37,969 nucleotides of DNA from Cladosporium sp. IMV 00045 (taxonomy: Eukaryota; Ascomycota; Dothideomycetes; Cladosporiales; Cladosporiaceae), in NCBI GenBank assembly GCA_001931905.2, contig MSJI02000412.1, positions 1 to 37,969 of the forward strand. Reading direction: 5' to 3'. The position numbers were made by a program, and so were the translations under genes. Shown in pieces: positions 8,927-18,423 of the stretch (its first letter is position 1; every line of letters begins with the position of its first letter). Below the pieces are notes generated by a model. It was not told the DNA's origin, searched no databases, and saw nothing but the letters and a program-made list of their open reading frames with translations.

Positions 8927-10873
8927 CTAGACAGGCCCTGCAGCAGTCAAGAAGTCGAAGTCCGCCCCCTCCTCGGCTTGGTTCACAGAGCGCATGTAGA
9001 GACCACGGTACCCTCTCATCTTCTCCTTGGCCGCCCATGGGTCGGTATTTCCTGTACTTGATCCCTTGGATGTCAAATCATCGCGTCTTCCATTGATCCT
9101 TCTCGTTATCTCCTCTTCACTCACTTCGACACGCAAGACTCGCCGCTTCAAGTCAAACTCTATCTGATCACCATTTTGGACCACCCCAAGCACAGACCCC
9201 GGATGGGCAGACTCGGGCGAAACATGCAGCACGATGGTCCCTCCTGCAGTGCCACTCATCCTTCCGTCTGAGATTCTCAACATATCGGAAACTCCTTGAG
9301 CTGCAAGTTTTCGGGGAATCGGGATCATACCAGCTTCTGGCATACCTGGATTCCCTACTGGTCCGATGCCCTGCAAGACCAAGACGCTATCCTTGTCAAC
9401 TTCAAGATCAAGACGGTCGATACGGGCAGCCATGTCTGCAGAGTTGGCAAATACCACCGCCGCACCGCGGTGTTTGAGCAGGCGACGATCTTTCGATGCA
9501 CTGGCTTTCATGACAGCACCCTGCGGCGCCATGTTCCCCTTCATCACAACCAGTGATGACTTTGGATATAGAGGGTCTGACAGTGGCCGAATGCACTGAG
9601 CTGGACTGTCCGCAGGCACTGGCACGTACTTGGTCTGATCCAGTAGCTCGCCTAGTGTCTTGCCCGTCACCGTTTTGGCATCCAGGTGTAGTAGCGGCTT
9701 GAGCGTGTGCAGCAAAGCGGGCATACCGCCAGCGTTGTGGAAGTCGGTCATGTAGTTCTCGCCGCTGGGTTTCAAGTCAACGAGGAGAGGTGTCTTCATT
9801 CCGATTTCATCGAAGGTCTCCAAAGTGATCGTTCCAGCAACCGCTGGGTGACGGTTGATAATCGCCATTAGATGTACGACGGCATTCGTAGAACCGCCAA
9901 TGGCCTGAAGTACGGTGATGGCATTGATGAACGACTCTCGGCTCAGCACGTCTTGTGGTTTTCTTTGCTGCTCTGCGCACTGCACAGCGATACCGCCAGT
10001 CTCCTCTGCTATTCGGATTCTCGCGGCAGACACGGCAGCGGCGCAGGCGCCTTTCAATGGCATGAGCCCGAGAGCTGCAAGGATGCATGCCATGGTGCTG
10101 GCAGTGCCCATCACTCCACAAGTACCCGCCTGGTCACTGTAAGCACTTGCCAGCAAGGGTACTTGGGAAGCTAACTTACGGTCGGGGCAAGCTCCTCATT
10201 GATTGCAGAGATCTCTTCGATATCAATCGTTCCAGCTCGAAACTTGGCCCAGTTGTTACGACAATCAGTGCAAGCGCCAACTCTAGTGCCCTTGTGGCTA
10301 CCAGGCATCATTGGACCAGTCACAAGTTGTACGATCGGCTTGTTTGCAGAAATACCTCCCATCAACTGGGCTGGTGTAGTCTTGTCGCAGCCTAAGAGCA
10401 CATTAACTCGAACGCTCGATGCTCTCCGATGAAAGGGAAAACTGACCTCCAATCAACACGACCGAATCAACGGGCTGCGCCTTTACCATCTCCTCCGTAT
10501 CCATACTCATCAAATTGCGAAGGTACATCGAAGTCGGGCTAGAAAAGGACTCGTGTATACTGATCGTCGGAAAGTCGACTGCCAGGCCACCGTTGAGTTG
10601 AATGCCGCGTTTGACGGCGTCGATGAGTTGTGGGACATTGCCATGGCACGGATTGAAGCCCGAGTATGTGTTGACGATACCAATGATGGGACGCGACAAG
10701 GCATCTTCACTGTATCCGAGTGCCTTGATGAAGACTTTTCTCAGGAAGAGGGAGAAGTGGGCGTCACCGTAGGATGCGAGACCTTGTCGGAGACCAGTTC
10801 CTGAAGCCAATGGCTGGGATAAGTCGTAGTCTGCTGGGACGGGATCTCGATGGTTTTCTGGATTGTACGCCAT
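8927..10873 (-). CDS. IlvD/EDD-family dehydratase, probably sugar-acid type rather than Ilv3
   Basis: I read three exons: 10447-10873, 10180-10391 and 8927-10129 (introns of 55 and 50 nt), giving 613 aa. The family removes water from 2,3-dihydroxy acids or sugar acids using an Fe-S cluster. The expected ligand motifs are present: NPCH (C76), GGCDKTTP (C144) and GTCGVMGT (C217). SDGRMSGTAGG near residue 502 carries the proposed catalytic Ser. There is no mitochondrial transit peptide (it starts MAYNPENHRD). The motifs TYSGFNPCH and RVGACTDCRNNW differ from the Ilv3 type, which I recall as having a longer presequence and EGNPCN. I therefore infer a cytosolic sugar-acid dehydratase paralogue (for example on L-arabinonate, xylonate or galactonate), with the substrate unproven. 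The final exon uses the CCAG acceptor at 10130-10131; an earlier acceptor would create an immediate stop. Confidence 0.85.
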
Positions 10874-11156
10874 GTTTCTGTGTCATTTGGCGTCTTGCTG
10901 TTTCTATCTTTGAATGTGAGACTTCGGTCGAGCACGCAATTGATTATTGCAATCATGTTGCCCAGCGTGGTCATCCACAAAAGCTCCACTGCGAAGGGTC
11001 GACCGAGGCTGAAGCGGGGCGTTCGGGCAAACATTGTCCGAAGTCCTGCGAGAAAGGGATAAATATTTACCGCTCACATACAATATATCTTCAGAATAAT
11101 AAACCCTCGTGGTCGATGCGAGAATCTAATGCCTGCTGCGATCTACGAAGCATACA
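10874..11156. promoter_or_regulatory. Intergenic, 5' flank of the dehydratase gene
   Basis: This 283-bp stretch lies between the 3' end of the coiled-coil gene and the dehydratase start, so it should contain the dehydratase promoter. An AT-rich patch (ACAATATATCTTCAG, near 11080-11095) is about 210 bases upstream of the ATG. No defined binding site is recognised. Confidence 0.35.
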
Positions 11157-11792
11157 TCATTTGCTGTCGGCTTTCTCCTCCTTCTCTGGCCTAGGCTTCC
11201 TAGGAGTCATCATCTTATGCCCAACAGACCACCTCTCCATCAACTGCGGATCAAATCCCATAGGCAAACCACCTCCAGGGTTGGACTTAGATTTCCTCTC
11301 GGACAGACGAAATCTGTCATTACCGCTTGCATCCTCCTCCGTCGCTCGTTGCGATAGAAAGCGGCCAGATCTCTTCTTCGTGGCAGCGAGTTCAGCACGC
11401 AGCTTCTCATTCTCCTCTTGAAGTTTCTCGATAATGGCATATAATTTATTAGAAGCCTCAGCCTTTTTCTCTTCTTTTTCCTCTTCCTCCTCTCCGCCAC
11501 CGATGAGTTTCTCATGAGCCGCGTCGAGGGCGTCTTCCCGCTCGGCCAAGTCTTCGTGCCGTTTTTTGAGCGCAGCTTCACGCTCGTCCAGTTGCGCTTC
11601 GCGCTCTTTGAGGCCAGCTTGTTCTTCTTCCAGGTTGAAGCTCAGAGTTTTGGAGTCAGAGTTGAGAAGACCAGGGCTCGGGATGTCATTTTTGCGGAAA
11701 AAGTCCTCTTTTGACTGGCTGAAGTGTTCGTTGTGTTCTTGCTTGCTCCAGTTGCCACTGCTTGATTCCCAGGATGTGAATGAGGAGGTCAT
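11157..11792 (-). CDS. Hypothetical charged coiled-coil protein, 211 aa
   Basis: An intronless open frame from a start at 11792. The N-terminal 50 residues are polar and Ser/Asn-rich (begins MTSSFTSWESSSG). Residues from about 52 to 150 are a strongly charged Glu/Lys/Arg/Ala heptad region (EEEQAGLKEREAQLDEREA and later KLQEENEKLRAEL), typical of a parallel coiled coil, interrupted by a GGGEEEEEKEEKK linker. The C-terminal 60 residues are basic and disordered and contain GGGLPMGFDPQLMERW. No signal peptide, membrane segment or enzyme motif is visible. The biased composition and lack of stops on the coding strand suggest a real gene. I cannot name a family. The last motif may be a short conserved docking peptide, which is inference. 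Confidence 0.65.
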   Translation of the reverse strand: MTSSFTSWESSSGNWSKQEHNEHFSQSKEDFFRKNDIPSPGLLNSDSKTLSFNLEEEQAGLKEREAQLDEREAALKKRHEDLAEREDALDAAHEKLIGGGEEEEEKEEKKAEASNKLYAIIEKLQEENEKLRAELAATKKRSGRFLSQRATEEDASGNDRFRLSERKSKSNPGGGLPMGFDPQLMERWSVGHKMMTPRKPRPEKEEKADSK

Positions 11793-12305
11793 TTGAAGTT
11801 TTTGTTCAAGGATTGGTTCTCAACTGGTCTGATCGTTTTGAGCTGCTTTGACTAGTACTTTGATGTCTCGATTGTGATGGCCAGATGTCTTTGGGGTCTA
11901 TGAGGATGAAGCAACGCGCGGTATAATAAATCCTACTATCTGGTGACGGGGCGTCATAACCGTTGCACTAGACCAGCCATGTCCACAAATGGAAACTGCA
12001 GAGTACAGGGATGATGGGAGAATTCGCTTCCACGACCTCACATGCACATGCATGCATTATTCTTGTACACCCTTCACGCGCGCCGTTGAACGTCTCTGCT
12101 GCGTATGCAAGGCGAGATGCTGGAGGTCACGACTGCTCGAAGTATCCCACGCTCACGTCACGGCAAGACAACAATGGTATTGCAACACAATAGATTGAAG
12201 GTCTCATATCTTTACACTGTAAAAGTGAGCCTACAAAATATTTTCTCAAATAAACACCATTGATGGAATATTATCCAAGCCGCACCATTTCCACACGTGG
12301 TCCCT
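11793..12305. other. Intergenic, 5' flank of the coiled-coil gene
   Basis: About 510 bases without a supportable gene. The right side is the 3' flank of the next minus-strand gene; the left side should contain the coiled-coil promoter. Open frames at 11989-12198 and nearby have no features. A TATA-like GGTATAATAAATCC lies at about 11920-11933, about 130 bases upstream of the coiled-coil ATG. Confidence 0.4.
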
Positions 12306-13585
12306 TCAAACCTTCGGACAGCAACACGCATCAGATGGCTCGCAATGATTATCCCCCGGAGCATCACCCACGTAGAACAGCAAGCTCGGATACGGCTGGT
12401 CGGTATCCTTGTTGGTCATGCCTTTATTGCGGAAGACTCGAACCTGTCAGGCACAAGAATGTCAGCTCAGCCCCGGCGTGAACAAGCATATCATGCACTA
12501 CTACCTTGACCACACTTCTCGCACCAAACGCATCCTTATGCTGAATGAGCATCCAAGCCAAAGGCGCTCCAATCTGCGTGCCCAGCAAAGCCTTGCCTTC
12601 CTTCGAATTCAGACTGAATTCCATCCCAGGCCAGAGAGGGATGTCTTTCTTGCCGCCGTTCTCGTTCATCAAAGCCTTCAGCGCGATCGCCCAGGTTCCC
12701 TTGTTCTCCACGTTCAGGAACAGGAAATGCTTGAGCCCAGACACCGAAGTCTTCGCCCGACCGCACAGCTTGGAAAACTCGAGAAACAGCACGTCGGAGT
12801 ACTGAGTGAGCGGAACCAGTTCACCCTGGATGTTCTTGTCCTGTGCTTCGTGACGAGGCGAGTAGACATAGTACGGGATGACCAGACCAGCGGCTACGTT
12901 GATTGCCTGGTCGTACACTCCTTTCGAAGCCTGTTCGAAGCAAGTGAGCAACTTTGTCTCCGGAGACATCGAATCTCGTGGTAACCCGACTTACCACAAA
13001 CTTCGTCCCGTCGACTTCAACCGCCGTGTCTTGCAACAACTGCACGTTCTGATTATCTTTGCTTGCAGTATCAATGACAAGCTCTTCCATCACATCGTTG
13101 ACCCCCATATAAGCCCAGTTCACCTGGTCCTTCTTCTCCGTCCATCCGTACTGCTTCAACGCCCCGGCATTGGTCCATGTGCTCTGCGAGCTCTGCAAGG
13201 TCTTTAGTTTCGGATTCGTCTTCATCCGGGTCAGAGCATCGTCGGTGTTAGCGGCAAGCATGTAAAGCATGCTGCAGCCCTTGGCTGCGGAAGAAGCGAG
13301 TTCGTCGTCTGTGGCGGGGGGAGGCTGTTTTGGCGCCCGGCGGAAGATGCGGTTGGGAGTGAGGATGGGGAAGACATTGTCTTCTGGCAAATGCAGACCG
13401 GTCACGTTCCTGAGGTGCAGAGGCTCAGAGTGTTGCTTGAGCAGTATGCCTGTACCTTCGTCGGTCGTGAAAGGGTCGGAGACACCGTTTGACGGTCGAA
13501 AGAGAACTCGACCCAACGCCGAGGGGACCAACCAGATGTTGACGAGGAAGAGGAGTAGCGTGACGGCTTCACGAGGGATATGCAT
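12306..13585 (-). CDS. Secreted hypothetical protein, 384 aa, of a fungal-type unknown family
   Basis: I read three exons: 12995-13585, 12505-12930 and 12306-12443, with introns of 64 and 61 nt, both phase 0. The N-terminus MHIPREAVTLLLFLVNIWL...ALG is a good signal peptide with probable cleavage near residue 25. The mature protein has no enzyme motif that I recognise. A region around residues 300-340 contains WPGMEF, EGKALLGTQIGAPLAWMLIQHK and a following VVKVRVF, a conserved-looking block I associate with uncharacterised fungal secreted proteins. The last exon ends in a Cys-rich CEPSDACCCPKV. Without the second intron, the frame instead continues to an unlikely tail (VVHDMLVHAG...) and stops at 12424; the donor GTAGTAG, a CTGAC branch and the CTGACAG acceptor support splicing. 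I infer an extracellular or vacuolar protein of unknown role. Confidence 0.7.
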
Positions 13586-14204
13586 GGCGAGGCGGATACA
13601 GCAATATGCCCGATATCCTAGTGTCTCCTTGATCTAGTTGTCGATACGGTCGCCTTCGAAGCAGTATTGCATCGACAAAATATACAGCCAGTGGCCCCGA
13701 GACCCAAAGCAAACACATCTGAAGTATGATCATTGTATCGCTGTTAATCAGTGTCAGCTTGTTTGTCAGTTTGCTGCCAAACATTCTGACTGTTTGTTTG
13801 GCGAAGCGGTTGTGTTGTAGATACGCATGCATACAATATATGACGAGCCTATGCAATGTCATGGCATGTGTATGGACATCTTCAGGCTTGAACAAAAACA
13901 TTTGCTTCTGCCTCATGGACAGCATAGATGGACATTGATATTGATTATCTGGCGGTTTGCTTCTCCATCGATGTTTCCCACCTGTCCAAGCCTTACAGCA
14001 AGCAAGATGCCAAACAACTTCAGAGGTGATACTGACCAGGAGTCCTTCGACACTTATAGTTCTGATCTATTGGAAGGGTTAAATAGATTTCATACACTGG
14101 GTATCTAACACACTGGTATCTCACAAACGCCGACGCTAAAAAGTACCGCTGCAATAAACAGAAACAATCAAGTCAACAGCACCCAAGCCATACTTACCAA
14201 AACC
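13586..14204. other. Intergenic between two minus-strand secretory-type genes
   Basis: About 620 bases: the left part is the promoter of the 384-aa protein and the right part is the 3' flank of the SLT-like gene. Open frames here are short and featureless. A GTAAGTATG run just past the right-hand stop (minus strand, about 14190-14197) may be a cryptic donor. Confidence 0.45.
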
Positions 14205-15555
14205 TCACCACTGTGACTGCGAGCCCGCCGCACCAGCAGCAGCACCAGTATCCGCGCCCGCCGACCAAGAACCAGTCGAAGCCTTGGAAGAATCCCACTG
14301 GCCATTGTCCCAACTGCCCTGGTTGCCGTGCCACATGCCATCATCGCCGTCCCACTGCGTCGACTTGCCCACATCGGCCGCGGCGGGCGCACCGGTTGAA
14401 GAAGTCGCATCTGCAGAAGACGTCGAGTCGCCCGTCTGCGACGCAGAGCCGTCAACGTGAGCCATGGGCAGCCAGCCGGTCTCGCCGTCGAGGTCGCAGT
14501 CATGAGCCGCTAGCACCCAGCCGGTGAGGCGGTTGGCAATGTCTGAAGCGTAGCATTTCGTGCAGCAGCCTTTGCCTAAGTCGCCGGAGGGGTCGACGGA
14601 GCCGCCATTGTACATGCGGGAGGCGCGGTAGTATTGGGCTGAGCCGGAGCCTTTGGCTTTTTTGTAGCTGTTGCATTGCGAGTTAGCGGGATGTGTCTTT
14701 GATGGGATGGGTGATGACATAGAACTTACACTTGCTCCAAACCGTCTCCGTGATCTGTGCCTTGCGTTCCGTCGTGGATCATTTTCTTGATTTCGGAATC
14801 GGGGCAGGGCTCTTGCATGTCTCCGTCTTCGTTGCAACTTCCCACGCCGTTGTGTGTCTGTAGATCGCATGAGGTTAGGCAATGTCCATCGATCTCGACG
14901 AGCGTTGTACAACACTTACCTGCATCAATCCGGGATTTCTGATCTCATCGCCAGGCGACGCTGTGGATTTTGCTCGCACGCAACCTTTCGACTCTTGCAT
15001 CTGTTCCGAGAATATCAGTATAGATACACTTCAGCATCGACGCTGATAATCTTACCATGACCGCCAGAAGAAACCTCTGATCCAACCCACTCTCCTTCGA
15101 CTCCGCCGCAATAGCATCTAGAATCCCATCAAGTTCCTCCGACGTAGGGTTAGGAACGCCCGAGTAACCCAGCGCGTCGCAAGATTTGTTCATCATAACT
15201 TCATTCTGCTCCCACCTGATGATCACCTCAATCAGTACTGCAACACACGCAACGAAAGTCTCCCCAGAACGACACTTACATGCTGTAGAAATCAACCCAC
15301 TCGTCCATACTCGGCCAACCCTTGCTGCCGTCGCCGGAGTACATCTTGTACGTGTCGTTGCCCTTGTTGAGGTCCCCGGGTGGAAGCATCTGTTTCGCGG
15401 AGCCGGTGGAGTTGGATGCGAGGGAAGAGGCCGAGCCGGGTTTCATGGAGATGAAGCCGATAGGGAAGGCGGCTTTCATGAGCTGGATGGGGTTGATTAG
15501 CGAGACTCTGTGATGTTCTGAGGGATGAGAATGGACGTACGGATGAAACGCCCAT
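14205..15555 (-). CDS. Probable secreted protein with an SLT/lysozyme-like core, 349 aa
   Basis: I read six exons: 15541-15555, 15280-15482, 15056-15215, 14920-15000, 14730-14857 and 14205-14667. All introns are GT-AG (55-64 nt). The first coding exon is only 15 nt; an alternative start is the ATG at 15479 (MKAAFPIGFIS). The N-terminus LMKAAFPIGFISM is only a weak signal sequence. The joined core reads LLAVMMQESKGCVRA, then RNPGLMQTHNGVGSCN, then AQYYRASRMYNGG. The E-S-x-G-C and GLMQ spacing matches the catalytic Glu and GLMQ motif of SLT transglycosylase/lysozyme folds, so a muramidase-like or related glycan-cleaving role is inferred. Several Cys (GSCN, GKGCCTKCYA) suggest disulphides. The C-terminal 90 residues are Ser/Gly/Asp/Trp-rich and disordered. 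Activity and substrate are unknown. Confidence 0.7.
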
Positions 15556-16374
15556 GGCGAATGCGATTCTCGTTTGTCTGTGAGCTGGTTTCTGATATGG
15601 TAAAGTAGAGATTTGATGTAATGATGGATTGTAGAGGGTGGTAGACTAGGGGTAGAGAGGCGGGTTGAATGTGATCCAGGGTTTCTGTCGCGGTATTGAC
15701 ATGTCCATATATGTATTCCCCATCCAAGGCTCGGCGATCGCATGGTTGCCGGAGAAGATGGCCTGGAGTTACTTTACTGTGAAGTTGCTACTTCGACGAG
15801 ACTGTCTCAAGGCATGAGACAAATCCGTTTGTAGGGAGGGGTATGCACTGAACTGCTTATTCTTTCACGTCGTTGGATTTTTGCATCGTGGAGATCTGTT
15901 GCTGTAATTCTGTTCATATAGCGACATAATATATTTAGCGATAATTTCGATGTTGCTTATCAGGCGAACGAACGTAGTAAGCAAGAGCGTCGTCGGGCCT
16001 GCATCCATCGACAGCCTGCATCTGAGACACCAACGGTTACCGTTGCTGGAGTGCCGAAGCCACGCAAAAGCCTCACGAAAAAGACGTTGCCAATGCTATA
16101 TGTGAAGCCAATTAAGGAGCCGTCAGCGGCGCTTTCTCCAAGCCATATGCAGTGACGTTTGCTGTACTGTTGCAGTGCAGGCCCATACGCGGCCAAGTCG
16201 TGGGAGCGTCGATAGCGTGGAATGCGGTGTTTGCTTGGAAGACGTGATCTGGCCAAGCAATAAGTGAAAACAGCAACCAACAGCCAAGCTGATCAAAGCA
16301 GATACTTGCAAGCCTCGGCGGCATCTGTGCAAATAAGTAACATGGTTGATATCCTTATCCAGTATTATACGTGC
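15556..16374. other. Intergenic, 5' flank of the SLT-like gene and 3' flank of the LCCL gene
   Basis: About 820 bases. Several open frames (for example 15960-16280 minus) are low-complexity or featureless and overlap one another, and I find no supportable gene. The left part presumably holds the SLT-like gene promoter. An AT-rich GACATAATATATTTAGCG stretch lies at about 15922-15939. Confidence 0.45.
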
Positions 16375-18423
16375 CTATCGACTAGGTCCGCTCTTCATTT
16401 CCCTCCACTTGCCATCCGCGTCCCATACGCCAGCCTTGGTGAAATCCGCGGCGCGACTACCGGCCATGTAGCCAAAGCGAAAGTACTCCGGGTACTGCGC
16501 TTTGAGGGCTCCCACGGCGTCCTTAGTCTCTTCTCCACTAGACTTCAAGTCTGCGACTTCGCGCCCCAAAGTGTGCCTGGTCCAGGTCCAAGTGTAATGG
16601 TCGTTCAGAGTGCCGAACACACCGTCCCAATACGAGCGATCGTCACCGAACCCACGGAAGCGCTCAACGTCGTTGACGAGCACGGAGATGCCGTCGTAGG
16701 ATTTCTTCTTCTTCGGGTCGTAGACTGGCAGAGGCCCGAGGTCGAAAGTGATGTTGTTCGTGCCAATGTCAAGGACGTCAATCTTGGGCAGCAGCGACTT
16801 TTGCTGGGCGTCTTTGAGCAGCTCCCCGGGGGTTTGGATGATACTGTCGAATCCCCAGCGAGCAATGCCGTTGATGAACAATCCAACGAGAAGACCTTGG
16901 TAAATGAGCGACGGCCTGTTTTGGAATGAAGTGCCTGGGAGAAGTAAGAGGGCGAGAATATAATGGTGGATTCGCAGATTTTCTCCAGGGATTGTAAGAA
17001 GTGCAAGCAAGCCGAGAACCATGAGAGAGTAGATCAGCAAGTAGCGAGGCATGCGTCCCTCAACGCGGAAGGACCATGCTTGGCCAAGTGCGATAAAGAA
17101 AATAGACAGCACGACGATAATAAGCGCTGGAACAGCGCCAGGCTGCGCTTTGATGTCGTGAGGTGTCAGCCGCTGGATAGGAATGCGATCAAAAGTGTAA
17201 TTGTTCAGAGCGCCGACCCACGCGGGACCAAGCCAAAGTATGGTCTTCTCGAATTGTGCTGTCAGGTTGGTGAGAGTTCGTTTGGCGGTGTACTTGTACG
17301 TGATTGCAGCGCAGAAGCATGCAGGCAAGAACCGTCCAAATGCTAGCGAGATCAGAGAGTAGTAATTTGTGAGGTTGGGAGGGTCAGAGACAAGCCCAAC
17401 GTGGAAAAAGAGCGCAACGAAGTTTGACCAGAAGAATACAGCCGGGCTCGTGGCGAAAATGGAGAGGACGGTTGTAAAGAACACTGTTATGGCAAGCGTG
17501 GGCCACCGGAGATCTTTACACTGAGACCGAGTGCCGGAAAGGAAGCCAAAGGTCTGCGGGAAATAGCTAGGGAATGGAGTCGATTCAATGCTGTGGCGCT
17601 TCTGACCTGGGAAGGATGGTTGTTCGCCAGTAAGAGCCAAAACGCCACATCCACCCTCGAGGTCATTGATGAAGCCTGCGTGGACAGCAGAAGCACAGAT
17701 GAAGCTATCGCCACGGTAGACTGCGTTGTCGACGATGTCCTCCGAGAAGCCTGTCTGGTAGTCCACCGATCCACCAACGACTTGAGGCTTGTAGACGATC
17801 TCTCCATCCCCGACAGCGTGCGGATCAAGCGCCAGGACTCGGTCACAATTAGCCGGGCATCTGAAAGCAAGAGTGGTGTTCGAGAAAGGCCGGCACTGGT
17901 CACCATTAAGCCCGCAACCGTTTTTCTCTGACCAGTACTTTGCGCCACAGCCTAGGCGCGTTGGACTACCGTAGCCGGGTATCTGCGCAGCGAAACTACT
18001 GCGCCAGAGTGCTAGACTGAAGAACAACAGCCATGCTACGTACCAGAACGCAAGCAGAAAAGCACGATGTGTCTTCCGTGGCGCGTAGCGATCCAACAGA
18101 GCAATGGGCGCATGTTGAATCTTAGGGAAGTAGGATGTAATGGTGTATATGCGCGGAGGCTGCGGTCCTTTGACCCATTTCTTCGTGGCAACCCATGCTC
18201 GATGAAGACCTGGTGGTACTCGATCCGCGATCCTTTCCTGCCAAGTTGGATCGTGGAGTCGTCGGTCTACTCCTTCAAGCTCGATGGTCGGTGTTTGGCG
18301 CAAAGGCGAGTCGGCGCCGACGCTGTCGGAGTCCTCAGGATCATCGTGGTACGGGCGTATAGGTTGAGATTCATCATCGGCGTCGCCAGCCTCCTCCTCG
18401 TCTGCGTGCCTGTGTGGTCCCAT
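16375..18423 (-). CDS. Multi-pass membrane protein with an LCCL domain, 682 aa
   Basis: An intronless frame from an ATG at 18423. The first 110 residues are acidic and hydrophilic (MGPHRHADEEEAGDADDE). A membrane segment at about 120-140 (AFLLAFWYVAWLLFFSLALW) precedes an LCCL-type domain at about 148-290. That domain contains GCGAKYWSEKNGCGLNG, FRCPANCDR, a VVGGS step, DSFICASAVHAG and GGCGVLAL, with its paired Cys in place. Then come about eight further hydrophobic segments to residue 560. The C-terminal 120 residues are soluble, with an IDVLDIGTNNITFDLGPLP segment. Fungal members carry this LCCL plus multi-span layout; their function is undescribed to my knowledge. The domain faces the lumen or exterior if the N-terminus is cytosolic (inference). 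The gene is divergent from the aminotransferase gene across a 707-bp gap. Confidence 0.88.
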   Translation of the reverse strand: MGPHRHADEEEAGDADDESQPIRPYHDDPEDSDSVGADSPLRQTPTIELEGVDRRLHDPTWQERIADRVPPGLHRAWVATKKWVKGPQPPRIYTITSYFPKIQHAPIALLDRYAPRKTHRAFLLAFWYVAWLLFFSLALWRSSFAAQIPGYGSPTRLGCGAKYWSEKNGCGLNGDQCRPFSNTTLAFRCPANCDRVLALDPHAVGDGEIVYKPQVVGGSVDYQTGFSEDIVDNAVYRGDSFICASAVHAGFINDLEGGCGVLALTGEQPSFPGQKRHSIESTPFPSYFPQTFGFLSGTRSQCKDLRWPTLAITVFFTTVLSIFATSPAVFFWSNFVALFFHVGLVSDPPNLTNYYSLISLAFGRFLPACFCAAITYKYTAKRTLTNLTAQFEKTILWLGPAWVGALNNYTFDRIPIQRLTPHDIKAQPGAVPALIIVVLSIFFIALGQAWSFRVEGRMPRYLLIYSLMVLGLLALLTIPGENLRIHHYILALLLLPGTSFQNRPSLIYQGLLVGLFINGIARWGFDSIIQTPGELLKDAQQKSLLPKIDVLDIGTNNITFDLGPLPVYDPKKKKSYDGISVLVNDVERFRGFGDDRSYWDGVFGTLNDHYTWTWTRHTLGREVADLKSSGEETKDAVGALKAQYPEYFRFGYMAGSRAADFTKAGVWDADGKWREMKSGPSR

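Noticed and set aside
15960..16280. 106-codon minus-strand ORF between the SLT-like and LCCL genes
   Set aside because: Arg/Ser/Leu-rich without domain features and overlapped by other random frames.
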